The notes under the pieces: model-generated | What the model saw: only the letters and a program-made list of their open reading frames with translations | Database searches by the model: none | What the model was told of the DNA's origin: nothing | Position numbers and translations under genes: made by a program | DNA from: Nocardioides ungokensis | GTDB taxonomy: Bacteria > Actinomycetota > Actinomycetes > Propionibacteriales > Nocardioidaceae | Assembly: GCF_013466985.1 (NCBI RefSeq) | Contig: NZ_CP059164.1 | Location: 3,915,001 to 3,979,000 of the forward strand | DNA: 64,000 bases | Direction: 5' to 3' | Part shown: piece by piece, positions 48,226 through 57,409 of the stretch | Layout: every line of letters begins with the position of its first letter | Numbering within the stretch: the stretch's first letter is position 1

Positions 48226-48276
48226 TGTCATGTCGCAGGACATCGGTGACGGTTCTGTGTCAGGACATCGGTGACA
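48226..48276 (+). repeat. Left terminal inverted repeat of the IS481 element
   Basis: Begins TGTCATGTCGCAGG and holds two copies of CAGGACATCGGTGAC, at 48236-48250 and 48261-48275 approximately. It matches the complement of the right end over 51 bases with about five differences. Confidence 0.85.
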
Positions 48277-48319
48277 CAACGGGTGTGCTTGGTGGTGACA
48301 CTTCTGGCTGTGTTGGGCG

Positions 48320-49594
48320 GTGCCGACCGCTAATGAGCCCGTTGATCCTCGTGTCCGTCTCGCGATCGTCCAGTGGCCCGATGACGCGCCACGCGGCGCG
48401 GTGACCACCTTCTGTGCTGGGCACGAGATCTCCCGCAAGACCTTCTACGCGATCCGCGCCAGGACCCGCACCGACGGTGCTGCGGCGGCCCTTGAGCCCC
48501 GCAGCCGACGTCCGCGGAGCAGCCCGACCAAGATCACCGATGAGGTCAAGGAACAAGCCCTCACCGTTCGTGCCGCCCTGGAGTCCTCCGGGCTGGACCA
48601 CGGGCCGATCAGCGTGCACGACAAGATGCGGGCGATGGGGCTGGACCCGGTGCCGTCGGTCGCGTCGTTGGCCCGGATCTTCCGGGAGGCAGGCGTCGCC
48701 CGGCTTGAGCCGAAGAAGAGGCCCCGCTCGGCATGGCGACGGTTCGTCTATCCGGCGCCGAACGCATGCTGGCAGCTGGACGCCACCGAGTACGTGCTGA
48801 CCGGCGGACGTAAGTGCGTGATCCTCCAGCTCATCGACGACCACTCCCGCTACGCGGTCGCCTCTCACGTCGCGTGGGGCGAGACATCCGAAGCGGCGAT
48901 CGCGGTCTTCGACAAGGCCGTGGCCGCCCATGGCGTACCGCAACGGCTGTTGTCCGACAACGGGATCGCGCTCAACCCCTCACGACGCGGGCTCCTGGGC
49001 CAGCTCGTCGTGCACGTGATGGGACTGGGCGTGGAACCGATCACCGGCAAGCCCTACAAGCCGACCACCCAGGGCAAGAACGAACGCTTCCACCAAACGC
49101 TCTTCCGCTACCTCGACAAGCAGCCACTCGCCGACAGCCTGGCCGAACTGCAGGCCCAGGTCGACGCGTTCGACCACATCTACAACACCGAACGCCCCCA
49201 CCAGGGGCTGCCCGGCCGGATCACACCCCGCATGGCCTGGGAGGCCACCGCGGTGGCCGAGGCTCCTCGCCCCACCCGTGAGCTCTTCATCCGGCCCGCC
49301 GTCGTCCGACCGGCGCCCCCACCAGTGCCCACCGACCTGCCCGACGACACCATCGTGAAGAGACTGACCAGCGCCGGCATGTTCCTGCTGGACAAGGTCC
49401 AGTACAAGGTCGACGGCCACCGCGGCTTCGAGCAGGTCCTCATCATCACCGACGGCGAGAAGATCACCGTCGCCGACCTACACGGCGAGATCCTCATCGA
49501 GCACACCCGGCCCGCACCCGGAGTGACCTACGTCGGCAACAACAAACCCCGCGGCCGACGCCCCACCACCGCCGAAGCGTCACCGAAGTCCTGA
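48320..49594 (+). CDS. IS481-family transposase
   Basis: A 424-residue DDE transposase, uninterrupted. The N-terminal helix-turn-helix region (RGAVTTFCAGHEISRKTFYAI) binds the element ends. The catalytic core has Asp154 in WQLDATEY, Asp213 in LLSDNG and Glu255 in GKNERFHQTL. The stretch YNTERPHQGLPGRITPRMAW is typical of the family. A C-terminal extension of about 120 residues follows the core. The start is GTG at 48320, 44 bases inside the left end. It is in the same direction as the downstream alkB-like gene, so read-through could reach that gene. Confidence 0.93.
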   Translation: MPTANEPVDPRVRLAIVQWPDDAPRGAVTTFCAGHEISRKTFYAIRARTRTDGAAAALEPRSRRPRSSPTKITDEVKEQALTVRAALESSGLDHGPISVHDKMRAMGLDPVPSVASLARIFREAGVARLEPKKRPRSAWRRFVYPAPNACWQLDATEYVLTGGRKCVILQLIDDHSRYAVASHVAWGETSEAAIAVFDKAVAAHGVPQRLLSDNGIALNPSRRGLLGQLVVHVMGLGVEPITGKPYKPTTQGKNERFHQTLFRYLDKQPLADSLAELQAQVDAFDHIYNTERPHQGLPGRITPRMAWEATAVAEAPRPTRELFIRPAVVRPAPPPVPTDLPDDTIVKRLTSAGMFLLDKVQYKVDGHRGFEQVLIITDGEKITVADLHGEILIEHTRPAPGVTYVGNNKPRGRRPTTAEASPKS

Positions 49595-49603
49595 CACATC
49601 AAC

Positions 49604-49654
49604 TGTCACCGATGTCCTGATGCAGAACTGTCACCGATGTCCTGAGACATCACA
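49604..49654 (+). repeat. Right terminal inverted repeat of the IS481 element
   Basis: Contains two copies of GTCACCGATGTCCTG and ends CATCACA. A third, degraded copy (GTCACCGAAGTCCTG) lies just inside, at 49579-49593, overlapping the end of the transposase gene. Confidence 0.85.
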
Positions 49655-49669
49655 ATCGGCAGCATGGAC
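49655..49669 (+). repeat. Right 15-bp target-site duplication
   Basis: Exact second copy of ATCGGCAGCATGGAC. It restores nine bases of upstream sequence plus the ATG GAC codons, so the coding sequence that follows is intact although its promoter is not. Confidence 0.9.
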
Positions 49670-50278
49670 TTCCAGGGAACCCTCTTCGAGGCGCCCACGT
49701 CGGGGGTGCGGACCTTCGACGGGCTGCAGCGCCGCACGCTCAGCCGCGGCGCCTGGGTGGACGTGCAGCGGACGTGGGTGCCGGACGCCGACGACGTCTT
49801 CGCCGCGCTCGTGGCCGACGTGCCGTGGCGCGCCGAGCGCCGGCAGATGTACGACCGGGTGGTCGACGTCCCTCGCCTCGTGCACACGTACGGCGTCGGC
49901 GACGCGCTGCCGCACCCGATCCTGACGGAGGCCCGGGAGGCCCTCTCGACCCACTACCGCCCCGAGCTCGGAGAGCCGTTCGTGACCGCCGGCTGCTGCT
50001 ACTACCGCGACGGGCGTGACAGCGTCGCCTGGCACGGCGACACCATCGGGCGGGGGCGCAGCCAGGACACGATGGTCGCGATCGTCTCGGTCGGCGACCC
50101 GCGGCGGCTGGTCCTGCGACCGCGCGGTGGCGGCGAGTCGATCTCGATCGAGATGGGCCACGGGGACCTGGTCGTGATGGGCGGGTCCTGCCAGCGGACC
50201 TGGGAGCACGCGGTGCCCAAGGTCGCCCACGCAGGGCCGCGGATCTCGGTGCAGTTCCGCCCGCTGAACGTCTTCTGA
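49664..50278 (+). CDS. AlkB-like Fe(II)/2-oxoglutarate dioxygenase
   Basis: A 204-residue dioxygenase of the AlkB fold, likely repairing alkylated bases by oxidative demethylation. The iron ligands are His124 and Asp126 in AWHGDTIG and His182 in TWEHAVPK; the 2-oxoglutarate arginines are in GPRISVQFRP. The tyrosine segment CCYYRDGRDSVAWH is typical of the AlkB/ALKBH2-like group. Its ATG is regenerated by the right target duplication of the IS481 element. The original promoter with an SOS box lies 1.4 kb upstream, on the other side of the insertion. Expression would now need read-through or a hybrid promoter. It converges with mmuM, two bases apart. Confidence 0.88.
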   Translation: MDFQGTLFEAPTSGVRTFDGLQRRTLSRGAWVDVQRTWVPDADDVFAALVADVPWRAERRQMYDRVVDVPRLVHTYGVGDALPHPILTEAREALSTHYRPELGEPFVTAGCCYYRDGRDSVAWHGDTIGRGRSQDTMVAIVSVGDPRRLVLRPRGGGESISIEMGHGDLVVMGGSCQRTWEHAVPKVAHAGPRISVQFRPLNVF

Positions 50279-50280
50279 CC

Positions 50281-51189
50281 TCAGGCGCCCGGAAGCCGGG
50301 CCACACAGGCGGCCAGGGCGGCGATGTCGGCCGGCCCGGTGCCGCAGCACCCGCCGACCAGGCGCGCCCCCGCGGACACCCAGGTCTCGACGAGGCCGAG
50401 GTCCAGCGGGTCGCCGTAGGCCCACTGCTTGGTGTCACTGTCCCAGCTGCCGCCGCGGTTGGGGTACGCCACGGCCGGGAGGCCGGTCGCGGCCACCGCC
50501 GCGCGCACCGCCCCCAGCACGTCGGCCTGCTCGGAGCAGTTGACGCCTGCGGCGACGACCGACCGGCTGCCCGCGAGGACGGCGTACGCCTCCGGGAGCG
50601 GCTGGCCGGCGTTGGTGGTGGTGCCGCGCACCGAGTAGCTGAACCAGGCGGGTAGGCCGAGGTCCTCCAGCAGCGGGACCAGCACCTCGGCCTCGTCGGA
50701 GTCGGGGATGGTCTCCACGGCGAACAGGTCCGGGCCGGCCTCGGCGAGCAGCTCCAGGCGCGGGGCGTGGAACTCCCGCAGCCGCGCCGCGGGTACGCCG
50801 TACCGCCCGCGGTACTCCGACCCGTCCGCCAGGAACGCGCCGTAGGGCCCGACGGAGGCAGCCACCAGCAGGCCCGGCTGCGAGTCGACCAGCTCGTCGC
50901 GGACCTCCCGTGCGAGCGTCACGCTCGACGTGATCAGCCGCCGCGCCGTGGCCGCCTCGTAGCCCGCGGCCACCAGGCCCTCGACGCTGGCCTGGTAGCT
51001 CGCGGTGGTCACGACCCGGGCGCCGGCCCGGAAGTACGCGCGGTGCGCCTGTGCGAGCAGCTCGGGCTCCTCGCCCAGCAGCCGCGCCGTCCACAGGGCA
51101 CCGCCGAGGTCCACGCCCTGCTGCTCCAGCGCCGTCGAGAGCCCGCCGTCGAGCACGACGGGTCCGGCGATGGCATCGATGTCGAGCAC
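50281..51189 (-). CDS. mmuM: Homocysteine S-methyltransferase
   Basis: A 302-residue zinc enzyme that methylates homocysteine to methionine, with S-methylmethionine or S-adenosylmethionine as donor. The zinc cysteines are Cys218 in GVNCSEQ and Cys281/Cys282 in VGGCCGTGP. The N-terminus VVLDGGLSTALEQQGVDL and the segment TTASYQASVEGL are characteristic of MmuM. It is the short, cobalamin-independent type. The GTG at 51189 follows a GGAGAGGATGGGA purine stretch. It is divergent from the MFS gene at 51323; no methionine-uptake gene is adjacent. Confidence 0.92.
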   Translation of the reverse strand: MLDIDAIAGPVVLDGGLSTALEQQGVDLGGALWTARLLGEEPELLAQAHRAYFRAGARVVTTASYQASVEGLVAAGYEAATARRLITSSVTLAREVRDELVDSQPGLLVAASVGPYGAFLADGSEYRGRYGVPAARLREFHAPRLELLAEAGPDLFAVETIPDSDEAEVLVPLLEDLGLPAWFSYSVRGTTTNAGQPLPEAYAVLAGSRSVVAAGVNCSEQADVLGAVRAAVAATGLPAVAYPNRGGSWDSDTKQWAYGDPLDLGLVETWVSAGARLVGGCCGTGPADIAALAACVARLPGA

Positions 51190-51322
51190 GGTCCCATCCT
51201 CTCCCAGGCCGGGCACGCTGTTGCGGGCGAGCACGCTTTCCGGCAGGAGCGGCGGGGCCGCTCGCCGTACCGTCCGATAACCGCGTGCCGACCGTCGGTG
51301 CTCGCTGCGACACTTCTCCGCG

Positions 51323-52624
51323 ATGAGCACCACGACCGCGCCCCGTCCCAGCCTCGCCTCGTTCTGGCACGACCTGCCCCGTGAGGCGAAGCTGTTGCTC
51401 TCGGTGGTGGTCTTCGAGTTCCTCGGCACCGGCCTGGTGCTGCCCTTCCACGTGGTCTACCTCCACGAGGTCCGCGGGTTCGCCCTCAGCGACGTCGGGC
51501 TGCTCCTCGGGCTGCCGCCCCTGGTGGGCTTCCTCGTCGTCGGGCCGGCCGGCACCCTGATCGACCGCCTCGGTGCGCGGGTCATCCTGGTCTGGACCTT
51601 CCTCCTCCTGATCGCGGGCGACGTGGTCCTCGCGTTCGCGACGACTCCGTGGGCAGCGGCGCTCGCGCTCACCCTGTCGGGGGTCGCGTTCGGCGTCTCG
51701 TGGCCCGCCTCGCAGAGCCTCATCGCCGCGGCGGTGCCGGCCGGCCTGCGCCAGCGCTACTTCGGGGTGAACTTCACGCTGCTCAACCTCGGCATCGGGC
51801 TCGGCGGCATCCTCGGCGGCGCCTTCCTCGACGTCGGCCGCCCCGGCACCTTCCAGGCGATCTACCTGCTCGACGCCGCGAGCTACCTGCCGGGCTTCTT
51901 CCTGCTCGCGGTCGTGCTGCGCCACGTCGCCGGGCGGCCCGTCCACGACGACACGCACGACGACGCGCGGATCAGCTACCTCGAGGTGCTGCGCCGACCG
52001 GCGGTCGCGTCGCTGATGCTGCTCGGCTTCGCCTCGTCCTTCGTCGGCTACTCCCAGCTGAACGCCGGCATGCCCGCCTTCGCCCGCGCCGTGGGCGAGG
52101 TCTCGACCCAGGGCCTCGGCTTCGCCTTCGCGGCCAACACCGTGGTCATCGTGCTGCTCCAGCTGGTGGTGCTGCAGCGCATCGAGGGCCGGCGACGGAC
52201 CCGCGTCATTGCCGTGATGGGTGTCCTCTGGGCGCTGTCCTGGGTGCTCCTCGGCGGCTCGGGCCTGGTCCCCGGCACGCTCGGCGCCACCATGCTGGTC
52301 GCCTCCTGCGCGTCGGTCTTCGCCCTCGGCGAGACGCTGCTGCAGCCGACGATCCCGGCGCTGGTCAACGACCTGGCGCCCGACCACCTGCGCGGCCGCT
52401 ACAACGCGCTCAGCTCGGCGGCGTTCCAGCTGGCCGCCATCATCGCGCCGCCTATCTCGGGCGCGCTGGTGGGCCACCACCTCGGCGGCGTCTACATCGG
52501 CTCCCTGGTGGTCGGGTCGCTGCTGGTGGGCGTGCTGGCCGTCGTACGCCTCGAACCCCAGCTCCCGCCGGAGGTCAACGGCGTGCGTGCCGACACGGCC
52601 ACCCAGGAGACCGTGCCGGCCTGA
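51323..52624 (+). CDS. MFS transporter, MdtH-like
   Basis: A 433-residue major facilitator with 12 predicted helices. Helix 1 contains VFEFLGTGLVLPFHVVYL, the loop between helices 2 and 3 has GPAGTLIDRLGARVIL, and helix 5 has the antiporter-type motif LLNLGIGLGGILGGAFLD. This arrangement is typical of drug:proton antiporters, but the substrate is unknown. It starts at ATG 51323. It converges with coxG, and a strong double hairpin lies between them. Confidence 0.85.
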   Translation: MSTTTAPRPSLASFWHDLPREAKLLLSVVVFEFLGTGLVLPFHVVYLHEVRGFALSDVGLLLGLPPLVGFLVVGPAGTLIDRLGARVILVWTFLLLIAGDVVLAFATTPWAAALALTLSGVAFGVSWPASQSLIAAAVPAGLRQRYFGVNFTLLNLGIGLGGILGGAFLDVGRPGTFQAIYLLDAASYLPGFFLLAVVLRHVAGRPVHDDTHDDARISYLEVLRRPAVASLMLLGFASSFVGYSQLNAGMPAFARAVGEVSTQGLGFAFAANTVVIVLLQLVVLQRIEGRRRTRVIAVMGVLWALSWVLLGGSGLVPGTLGATMLVASCASVFALGETLLQPTIPALVNDLAPDHLRGRYNALSSAAFQLAAIIAPPISGALVGHHLGGVYIGSLVVGSLLVGVLAVVRLEPQLPPEVNGVRADTATQETVPA

Positions 52625-52627
52625 CGG

Positions 52628-52673
52628 CTCGTGCGGCCGAGCGTGCGCCCTGGCGCACCCTCAGCCGCACGAG
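52628..52673. terminator. Bidirectional two-part hairpin after the MFS gene
   Basis: Outer arms CTCGTGCGGC (52628-52637) and GCCGCACGAG (52664-52673) enclose inner arms GTGCGCC (52643-52649) and GGCGCAC (52652-52658). It lies between convergent genes. The 58355-58402 hairpin has the same architecture and a related sequence. Confidence 0.8.
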
Positions 52674-52686
52674 ACGGGGGATGCGG

Positions 52687-53427
52687 TCAGTCCCGGTGGG
52701 AGACCACCCACCAGATCAGGCCGAGCAGGGCGAGCAGCCCGAGGCCCTGCTTCCAGTAGGTGCGCGCCAGCACCGGGAGCACCGCGGCCCCGAGGTCCAG
52801 CGCGTCCTCCTGCGCCGCGTGCCGGGGCGCGGCCGGTGCGGGTCGTGCTGCGGGTGCCGCAGCGGCCGCAGCCGGGTCTGGTGCAGGCGCGGGCGCGGGC
52901 GTCTCCGCCGTGGCAGCCGGCTCCGGCGCCGCGGCCGGGGCCGGCTCCGCGGCCGCCTCAGGCGGCTCGGCCAGCGGTCCGCCACCCAACCTCGACTCCA
53001 GGCACGCGACGAACTGTCCCAGCAGCTTGTCGGAGACGTCCTGCATCACCCCGCGCCCGAACTGGGCGGGCTTGCCGGTGATCGCGAGGTCGGTGAGGAC
53101 GTCCACGTCGGTGGCGCTTCCTCCGTCGGCCTCGGCCATCGTCAGCGTGACGGTGGCGCCGGCGGTGCCGTTGCCGCGCTTGTCCTTGCCCTTGGCCTCC
53201 ACGACGAACCGGTGGGCGGCCTCGTCCTTCTCCAGGAAGGAGCCGGAGCCGTTGTAGACCAGGGCGATCGGACCGAGCTTGACCTTGACCGACCCGGAGA
53301 AGGAGTCGGACTCGACCGAGCTCACCGTGGCACCCGGGAAGCACTCGGCGACCGAGGCGATGTCCTGGAAGTGCGCCCAGGTCTCCTCGACCCCGGTGGG
53401 GACGGTGAAACGGTGCTGCAGGTCCAC
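52687..53427 (-). CDS. coxG: CoxG-like SRPBCC protein with C-terminal membrane anchor
   Basis: Residues 1-150 form the CoxG/SRPBCC domain (MDLQHRFTVPTGVEETWAHF, VSSVESDSFSGSVKVKLGP), a helix-grip fold that in carbon monoxide dehydrogenase operons recruits the enzyme to the membrane. A proline/alanine-rich linker of about 60 residues follows, then a C-terminal helix (GLGLLALLGLIWWVVSHRD). This fits a tail-anchored membrane tether. It is the last gene of coxS-L-M-G, four bases after coxM. Confidence 0.9.
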   Translation of the reverse strand: MDLQHRFTVPTGVEETWAHFQDIASVAECFPGATVSSVESDSFSGSVKVKLGPIALVYNGSGSFLEKDEAAHRFVVEAKGKDKRGNGTAGATVTLTMAEADGGSATDVDVLTDLAITGKPAQFGRGVMQDVSDKLLGQFVACLESRLGGGPLAEPPEAAAEPAPAAAPEPAATAETPAPAPAPDPAAAAAAPAARPAPAAPRHAAQEDALDLGAAVLPVLARTYWKQGLGLLALLGLIWWVVSHRD

Positions 53428-53431
53428 GGGC

Positions 53432-54286
53432 TCAGCTCCCCGCGGCCGCGAGGACCGCGCGCCGGGTCAGGACGGTCGCGAGGTGGCGGCGGTAGTCGGC
53501 GTCACCGTTGAGGTCCGAGGGCGGGTTGGCACCCTCGGCCGCCTGTGCCGCCGCGGCGCGCACGGCCTCGTCGGTGGCCGGCTGCCCGGCCAGGGCAGCC
53601 TCGACCGCGCGGGCCCGCAGCGGAGTGGAGCCCATGTTGGTCAGGCCGACGCGGGCCTCGCTGATCGTGCCCCCGTCGACCTTCACCGCGGCCGCGACCG
53701 CGACGATCGGCCACTGGTGGGCCACCCTCACGAACTTCTCGTAGTGGGCACCCCACCCGGTGTGCTTGGGGATGCGCACCTCCGTGAGGATCTCGCCCTC
53801 AGCGATCGCGGTCTCGAAGAGGTCGACGAAGAAGTCGTCGGCCGCCACCGTCCGGGTGCCGCCGCGGCCGGCGATCACGAACTCCGCCCCCAGGGCCAGG
53901 GTCGGGGCGCCGAGGTCGCCGGCGGGGTCGGCGTGAGCCAGGGCCCCGCCGAAGGTGCCACGGTGCCGGACCTGGGCGTCGGCGAGGTGCTCGACCGCCT
54001 TGGTGATGAGCGCGGCGTGCTCGGCGACCAGGGGGTCGGACCCGACGGTCGCGTGCTGGGTCATCGCCCCGATCACGATCGCATCGCCGTCGTCGCGGAC
54101 GCCGCGCAGCGACTCGATCCGGCCGAGGTCGATGACCACCTCGGGCGCGTTGAGCCGCATCCGCAGCACCGGGAGCAGGCTCTGCCCGCCGGCCAGGATC
54201 TTGGCCTCGTCCCCGAACTCGGCCAGGGCGGTGAGCGCCTCCTCCACCGACGTGGGCGCGAGGTAGTCGAACTGTGCGGGGATCAC
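53432..54286 (-). CDS. coxM: CO dehydrogenase-like FAD-binding medium subunit
   Basis: A 284-residue flavoprotein subunit of a molybdenum hydroxylase that passes electrons from the Fe-S centres to FAD. The FAD-binding motifs are AGGQSLLPVLRM near residues 32-43 and GTFGGALAHADPAGDLGA. The N-terminus MIPAQFDYLAPTSVEEAL and the C-terminal CO_deh_flav_C region ending TRRAVLAAAGS are normal. The GTG start at 54286 overlaps the coxL stop codon by four bases, so the subunits are translationally coupled. Confidence 0.93.
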   Translation of the reverse strand: MIPAQFDYLAPTSVEEALTALAEFGDEAKILAGGQSLLPVLRMRLNAPEVVIDLGRIESLRGVRDDGDAIVIGAMTQHATVGSDPLVAEHAALITKAVEHLADAQVRHRGTFGGALAHADPAGDLGAPTLALGAEFVIAGRGGTRTVAADDFFVDLFETAIAEGEILTEVRIPKHTGWGAHYEKFVRVAHQWPIVAVAAAVKVDGGTISEARVGLTNMGSTPLRARAVEAALAGQPATDEAVRAAAAQAAEGANPPSDLNGDADYRRHLATVLTRRAVLAAAGS

Positions 54287-56765
54287 TGGCCCGCTCCTTC
54301 CGTGCTGTCCTGCCCGGGTTCGGACTGGTCGAAGTGGGGCATCGCGGCACCCTCGGTGGAGCCGCCCTTCCCGCCGGTGTTGATCGCCTTCCACACCCGC
54401 TCGGGCGTGCACGGCATCCGGATGTCGGTGACGCCGAGGTGGCGCACCGCGTCCACCACCGCGTTGACCACGGCCGGCGTCGAGGCGATGGTGCCGGCCT
54501 CGCCGACGCCCTTGGTGCCGAGCGAGTTCGTGGTCGACGGCGAGGTCGTGTGGTCGATCTCGAAGCTGATCGTGTCGGCCGCGGTCGGCAGCAGGTAGTC
54601 GACGAAGGAGCCGGACACCAGCGTGCCGGAGTCGTCGTACACCGCCTCCTCCCAGAGCGCCTGGGCGATGCCCTGGACCAGGCCGCCGTGCACCTGCCCG
54701 GACACGATGAGCGGGTTGATGATGTTGCCGATGTCGTCGACGCAGACGTACTTGCGCATCTTCAGCGCCCCGGTCTCGGTGTCCACCTCCATCGCGCAGA
54801 GGTGGGTGCCGTGCGGGAAGTTGAAGTTCACCGGGTCGTAGGTCGCCTCCGAGTCGATGCTCGCCTCGACCCCGTCGGGCAGGTTGTGGGCTGCGAACGC
54901 CGCGGTCGCGATCTCCGTGACCGCCATCCCCTGGTCGGTGCCGCGGACCGAGAACCGGCCGCCGGAGAACTCGAGGTCGTCGACCGAGGCCTCGAGGAGG
55001 TGCGCCGCGATCGGCTTGGCCTTCTCGATCACCTTGTCCACCGCGAGCACCAGCGCCTCGCCACCGACGACCAGGGACCGCGAGCCGTAGGTGTCGAGGC
55101 CCTTGTGGGAGACCTGGGTGTCACCGTGAAGGATCTCGACGTCCTCGAAAGGTACGCCGAGCCGGTCGGCCACGATCTGGCTGAACGCGGTCTCGTGCCC
55201 CTGGCCGTGCGCCGACGCGCCGGTGACGACCTCGACCTTGCCGGTGGGCAGCATCCGGACCTCGGCATGCTCCCAGCCACCCGCGCCGTAGTTGAGCGAG
55301 CCGAGCACCCGGGAGGGGGCCAGGCCGCACATCTCGGTGAAGGTCGAGATGCCGATGCCGAGCTGCACGGTGTCACCTGAGTCCCGGCGCCGCTTCTGCT
55401 CGGCTCGGAGCTCGTCGTACCCGAACAGCTCCTTGGCCCGGGCGGTGGCGGCCTCGTAGTTGCCGGAGTCGTACTCCAGGCCGGCCACGGTCGTGAAGGG
55501 GAACTCCTCGTGCTTGATCCAGTTCTTCTCGCGGAGCTCGAGCGGGTCCATGCCCACCTCGGCGGCCAGCTCGTTCATCAGCCGCTCGATGGCGTACGTC
55601 GCCTCGGGCCGCCCGGCGCCGCGGTAGGCGTCGGTCCAGGTCTTGTTGGTCAGCACCGTCTGGCAGTTGAACTGGTAGGCGGGGAACTTGTAGATCGAGT
55701 TGAACATGAACGCGCCGAGCACCGGCACGCCACCGCCGACGATCGCGACGTAGGCGCCCAGGTCGGCCAGCAGGTCGACCTTGAGGCCGGTGACCGTGCC
55801 GTCCTTGGTGGCCGCGAGGGTGAGCCGCTGCCACTGGTCGCGGCCGTGGTGGGCGGTCATCAGGGACTCCGAGCGCGTCTCCGTGTACTTGACCGGCCGG
55901 CCGAGCCGGCGCGCCACCGCGAAGGCGATCATCTCCTCGGGCGTCTGCTGCAGCTTGCCGCCGAAGCCGCCGCCGACGTCGGGGGCGATCACCCGGATCT
56001 TCGACTCCGGCACCCCGGTCGTCGCCGCAAGGGCGAACCGGAGGATGTGCGGGATCTGGGTGGCCGACCACATCGTGATCTGCTCCCCCGTGGGGTCGAC
56101 GACCACCGAGCGGGGCTCCATGAACGCCGGGATCAGCCGCTGCTGGCGGTACTCGCGCTCGATGACGACTCCCTCGGAGCGCGCCTTCTCGATGGCTTCG
56201 TCGACGTTGCCGCCGGTGCCGGCCTCGGCGGAGTCGAACTTCCAGAACGCCGACTTGTTGGTGCCCAGGTCCGGGTGGGCCAGGATCCCCCCATTGTCGG
56301 CACTGGCCTCCGCCGCCTCCTTGAGGTCCAGCGCGGCCGGCAGCTCGTCGTACTCCACGTCGACGAGCTCGGCGGCGTCCCGGGCCTCGGCGGCGGTGCG
56401 AGCGACCACCACGGCCACGGTCTCGCCGGCGAACGTGACCCGGTCCGCAGGCATCGGCGGTGGGCAGGGGTGACCTGGTCGGTGGTGATCGCCCAGGCGT
56501 TGATGCAGGCGCCCTGCGTCTCGGCGAGGTCGGCGCCGGTGAGCACCGCCACCACGTTGGTCGACTGCTGGGCTGCGCTGGTGTCGATGCTGACGATCTT
56601 CGCGTGCGCGAAGGGGCTGCGGACCATCGCGAGGTGCAGCATCCCCGTCAGCTGGATGTTGTCGGTCCAGCGGGTGCGGCCGGTGATCAGGCGCTGGTCC
56701 TCCTTGCGCCGGCGGTCGCGACCGATCTCCTTGGTCTCGGTGGAGCGCTCCTGGGTGGCGGTCAT
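54283..56765 (-). CDS. coxL: CO dehydrogenase-like molybdenum large subunit, form II (one frameshift)
   Basis: The large catalytic subunit that holds the molybdopterin cofactor, near 827 residues. Molybdopterin motifs are VGGGFGGKLQQ, HGQGHETAFSQIVADRLG and KGVGEAGTIAS, the last with the catalytic glutamate. The active-site loop reads AYRGAGRPEA, the form II signature; true form I CO dehydrogenases have AYXCSFR. Form II enzymes may oxidise CO poorly or use other substrates. A base is missing near 56457, splitting the N-terminal part (MTATQERSTETKEIGRDRRR, LMLH-type GMLHLAMVRSPFAHAKI) from the rest. The ATG at 56765 overlaps the coxS stop codon by four bases. Confidence 0.92.
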
Positions 56766-57235
56766 GCCGTCACCTCGCTCTGTCCGGAGGCGTGCTGCAC
56801 GGCCTTGACGATGTTGTGGTAGCCGGTGCACCGGCACAGGTTGCCCTCGAGCCCGAGCCGGATCTCCTCCTCGGTGGGCTTCGGGTTGTTGTTGAGCAGG
56901 TCGACGCTCTGCATGATCATCCCCGGCGTGCAGAACCCGCACTGGAGTCCGTGGCACTCCCGGAACGCCTCCTGCACGGGGTGCAGCCGGCCGTCCGTGG
57001 CCAGGCCCTCGATCGTGGTCACCTCGGCGCCGTCGGCCTGGACGGCGAGCACGTTGCAGGACTTCACGCTGGTGCCGTCGAGGTGCACCGTGCAGGCGCC
57101 GCAGTTGCTGGTGTCGCAGCCGATGACGGTCCCGGTCTTGCCGAGGCGTTCGCGGAGGTACTGCACCAGCAGCATGCGGGGTTCGACGTCGTCGGAGACC
57201 GACGCTCCGTCGACGGTGAGGCTGATCCGGGTCAT
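56762..57235 (-). CDS. coxS: CO dehydrogenase-like [2Fe-2S] small subunit
   Basis: A 157-residue iron-sulfur subunit carrying two [2Fe-2S] clusters. The plant-ferredoxin-type cluster is bound by Cys40, Cys45, Cys48 and Cys60 (GCDTSNCGACTVHLDG then SCN). The second cluster is bound by Cys99, Cys102, Cys134 and Cys136 (CGFCTPGMI and LCRCTGYHNI). All eight cysteines are present. It is first in the order S-L-M, the usual form II arrangement, followed by coxG. AAGGGAG lies seven bases before the ATG at 57235. Confidence 0.95.
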   Translation of the reverse strand: MTRISLTVDGASVSDDVEPRMLLVQYLRERLGKTGTVIGCDTSNCGACTVHLDGTSVKSCNVLAVQADGAEVTTIEGLATDGRLHPVQEAFRECHGLQCGFCTPGMIMQSVDLLNNNPKPTEEEIRLGLEGNLCRCTGYHNIVKAVQHASGQSEVTA

Positions 57236-57277
57236 GGACGACTCCCTTGGGGTCGGGATGGAGCTGTGACGCCGCTC

Positions 57278-57283
57278 ACGCTA
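57278..57283 (-). promoter_or_regulatory. Candidate -10 of the cox structural operon
   Basis: TAGCGT on the minus strand lies 43 bases before the coxS start and would give a leader of about 35 bases containing the AAGGGAG ribosome site. The same hexamer serves other genes in the window. The -35 is not clear. Confidence 0.4.
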
Positions 57284-57409
57284 GGTCCATCCGGTTGGCG
57301 AAAGGTTGGGGCGAAAGTCCCCTTCCTCGCCGTCGTCGCACGGGCGCCGGCCCGGGCAGGCGGCCCGTCCCGGATCGCGGTCCGGGGCGCCGGGCATTTG
57401 CCCCGCGAG

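Larger units (their letters stand above)
48226..49654 (+). mobile_element. IS481-family insertion sequence, complete, 1429 bp
   Basis: The element is bounded by near-perfect 51-bp inverted repeats (48226-48276 and 49604-49654) that differ at about five positions, and by a 15-bp direct repeat of target DNA. It encodes one intact IS481-type transposase. Intact ends, intact gene and identical target duplication indicate a recent, probably functional insertion. Each end contains CAGGACATCGGTGAC twice, 27 bases apart. Confidence 0.92.

Noticed and set aside
47804..48319. Additional small genes around the ABC exporter and the IS left flank
   Set aside because: Apart from the frameshifted two-helix protein, the short frames here overlap one another and lack ribosome sites or similarity.
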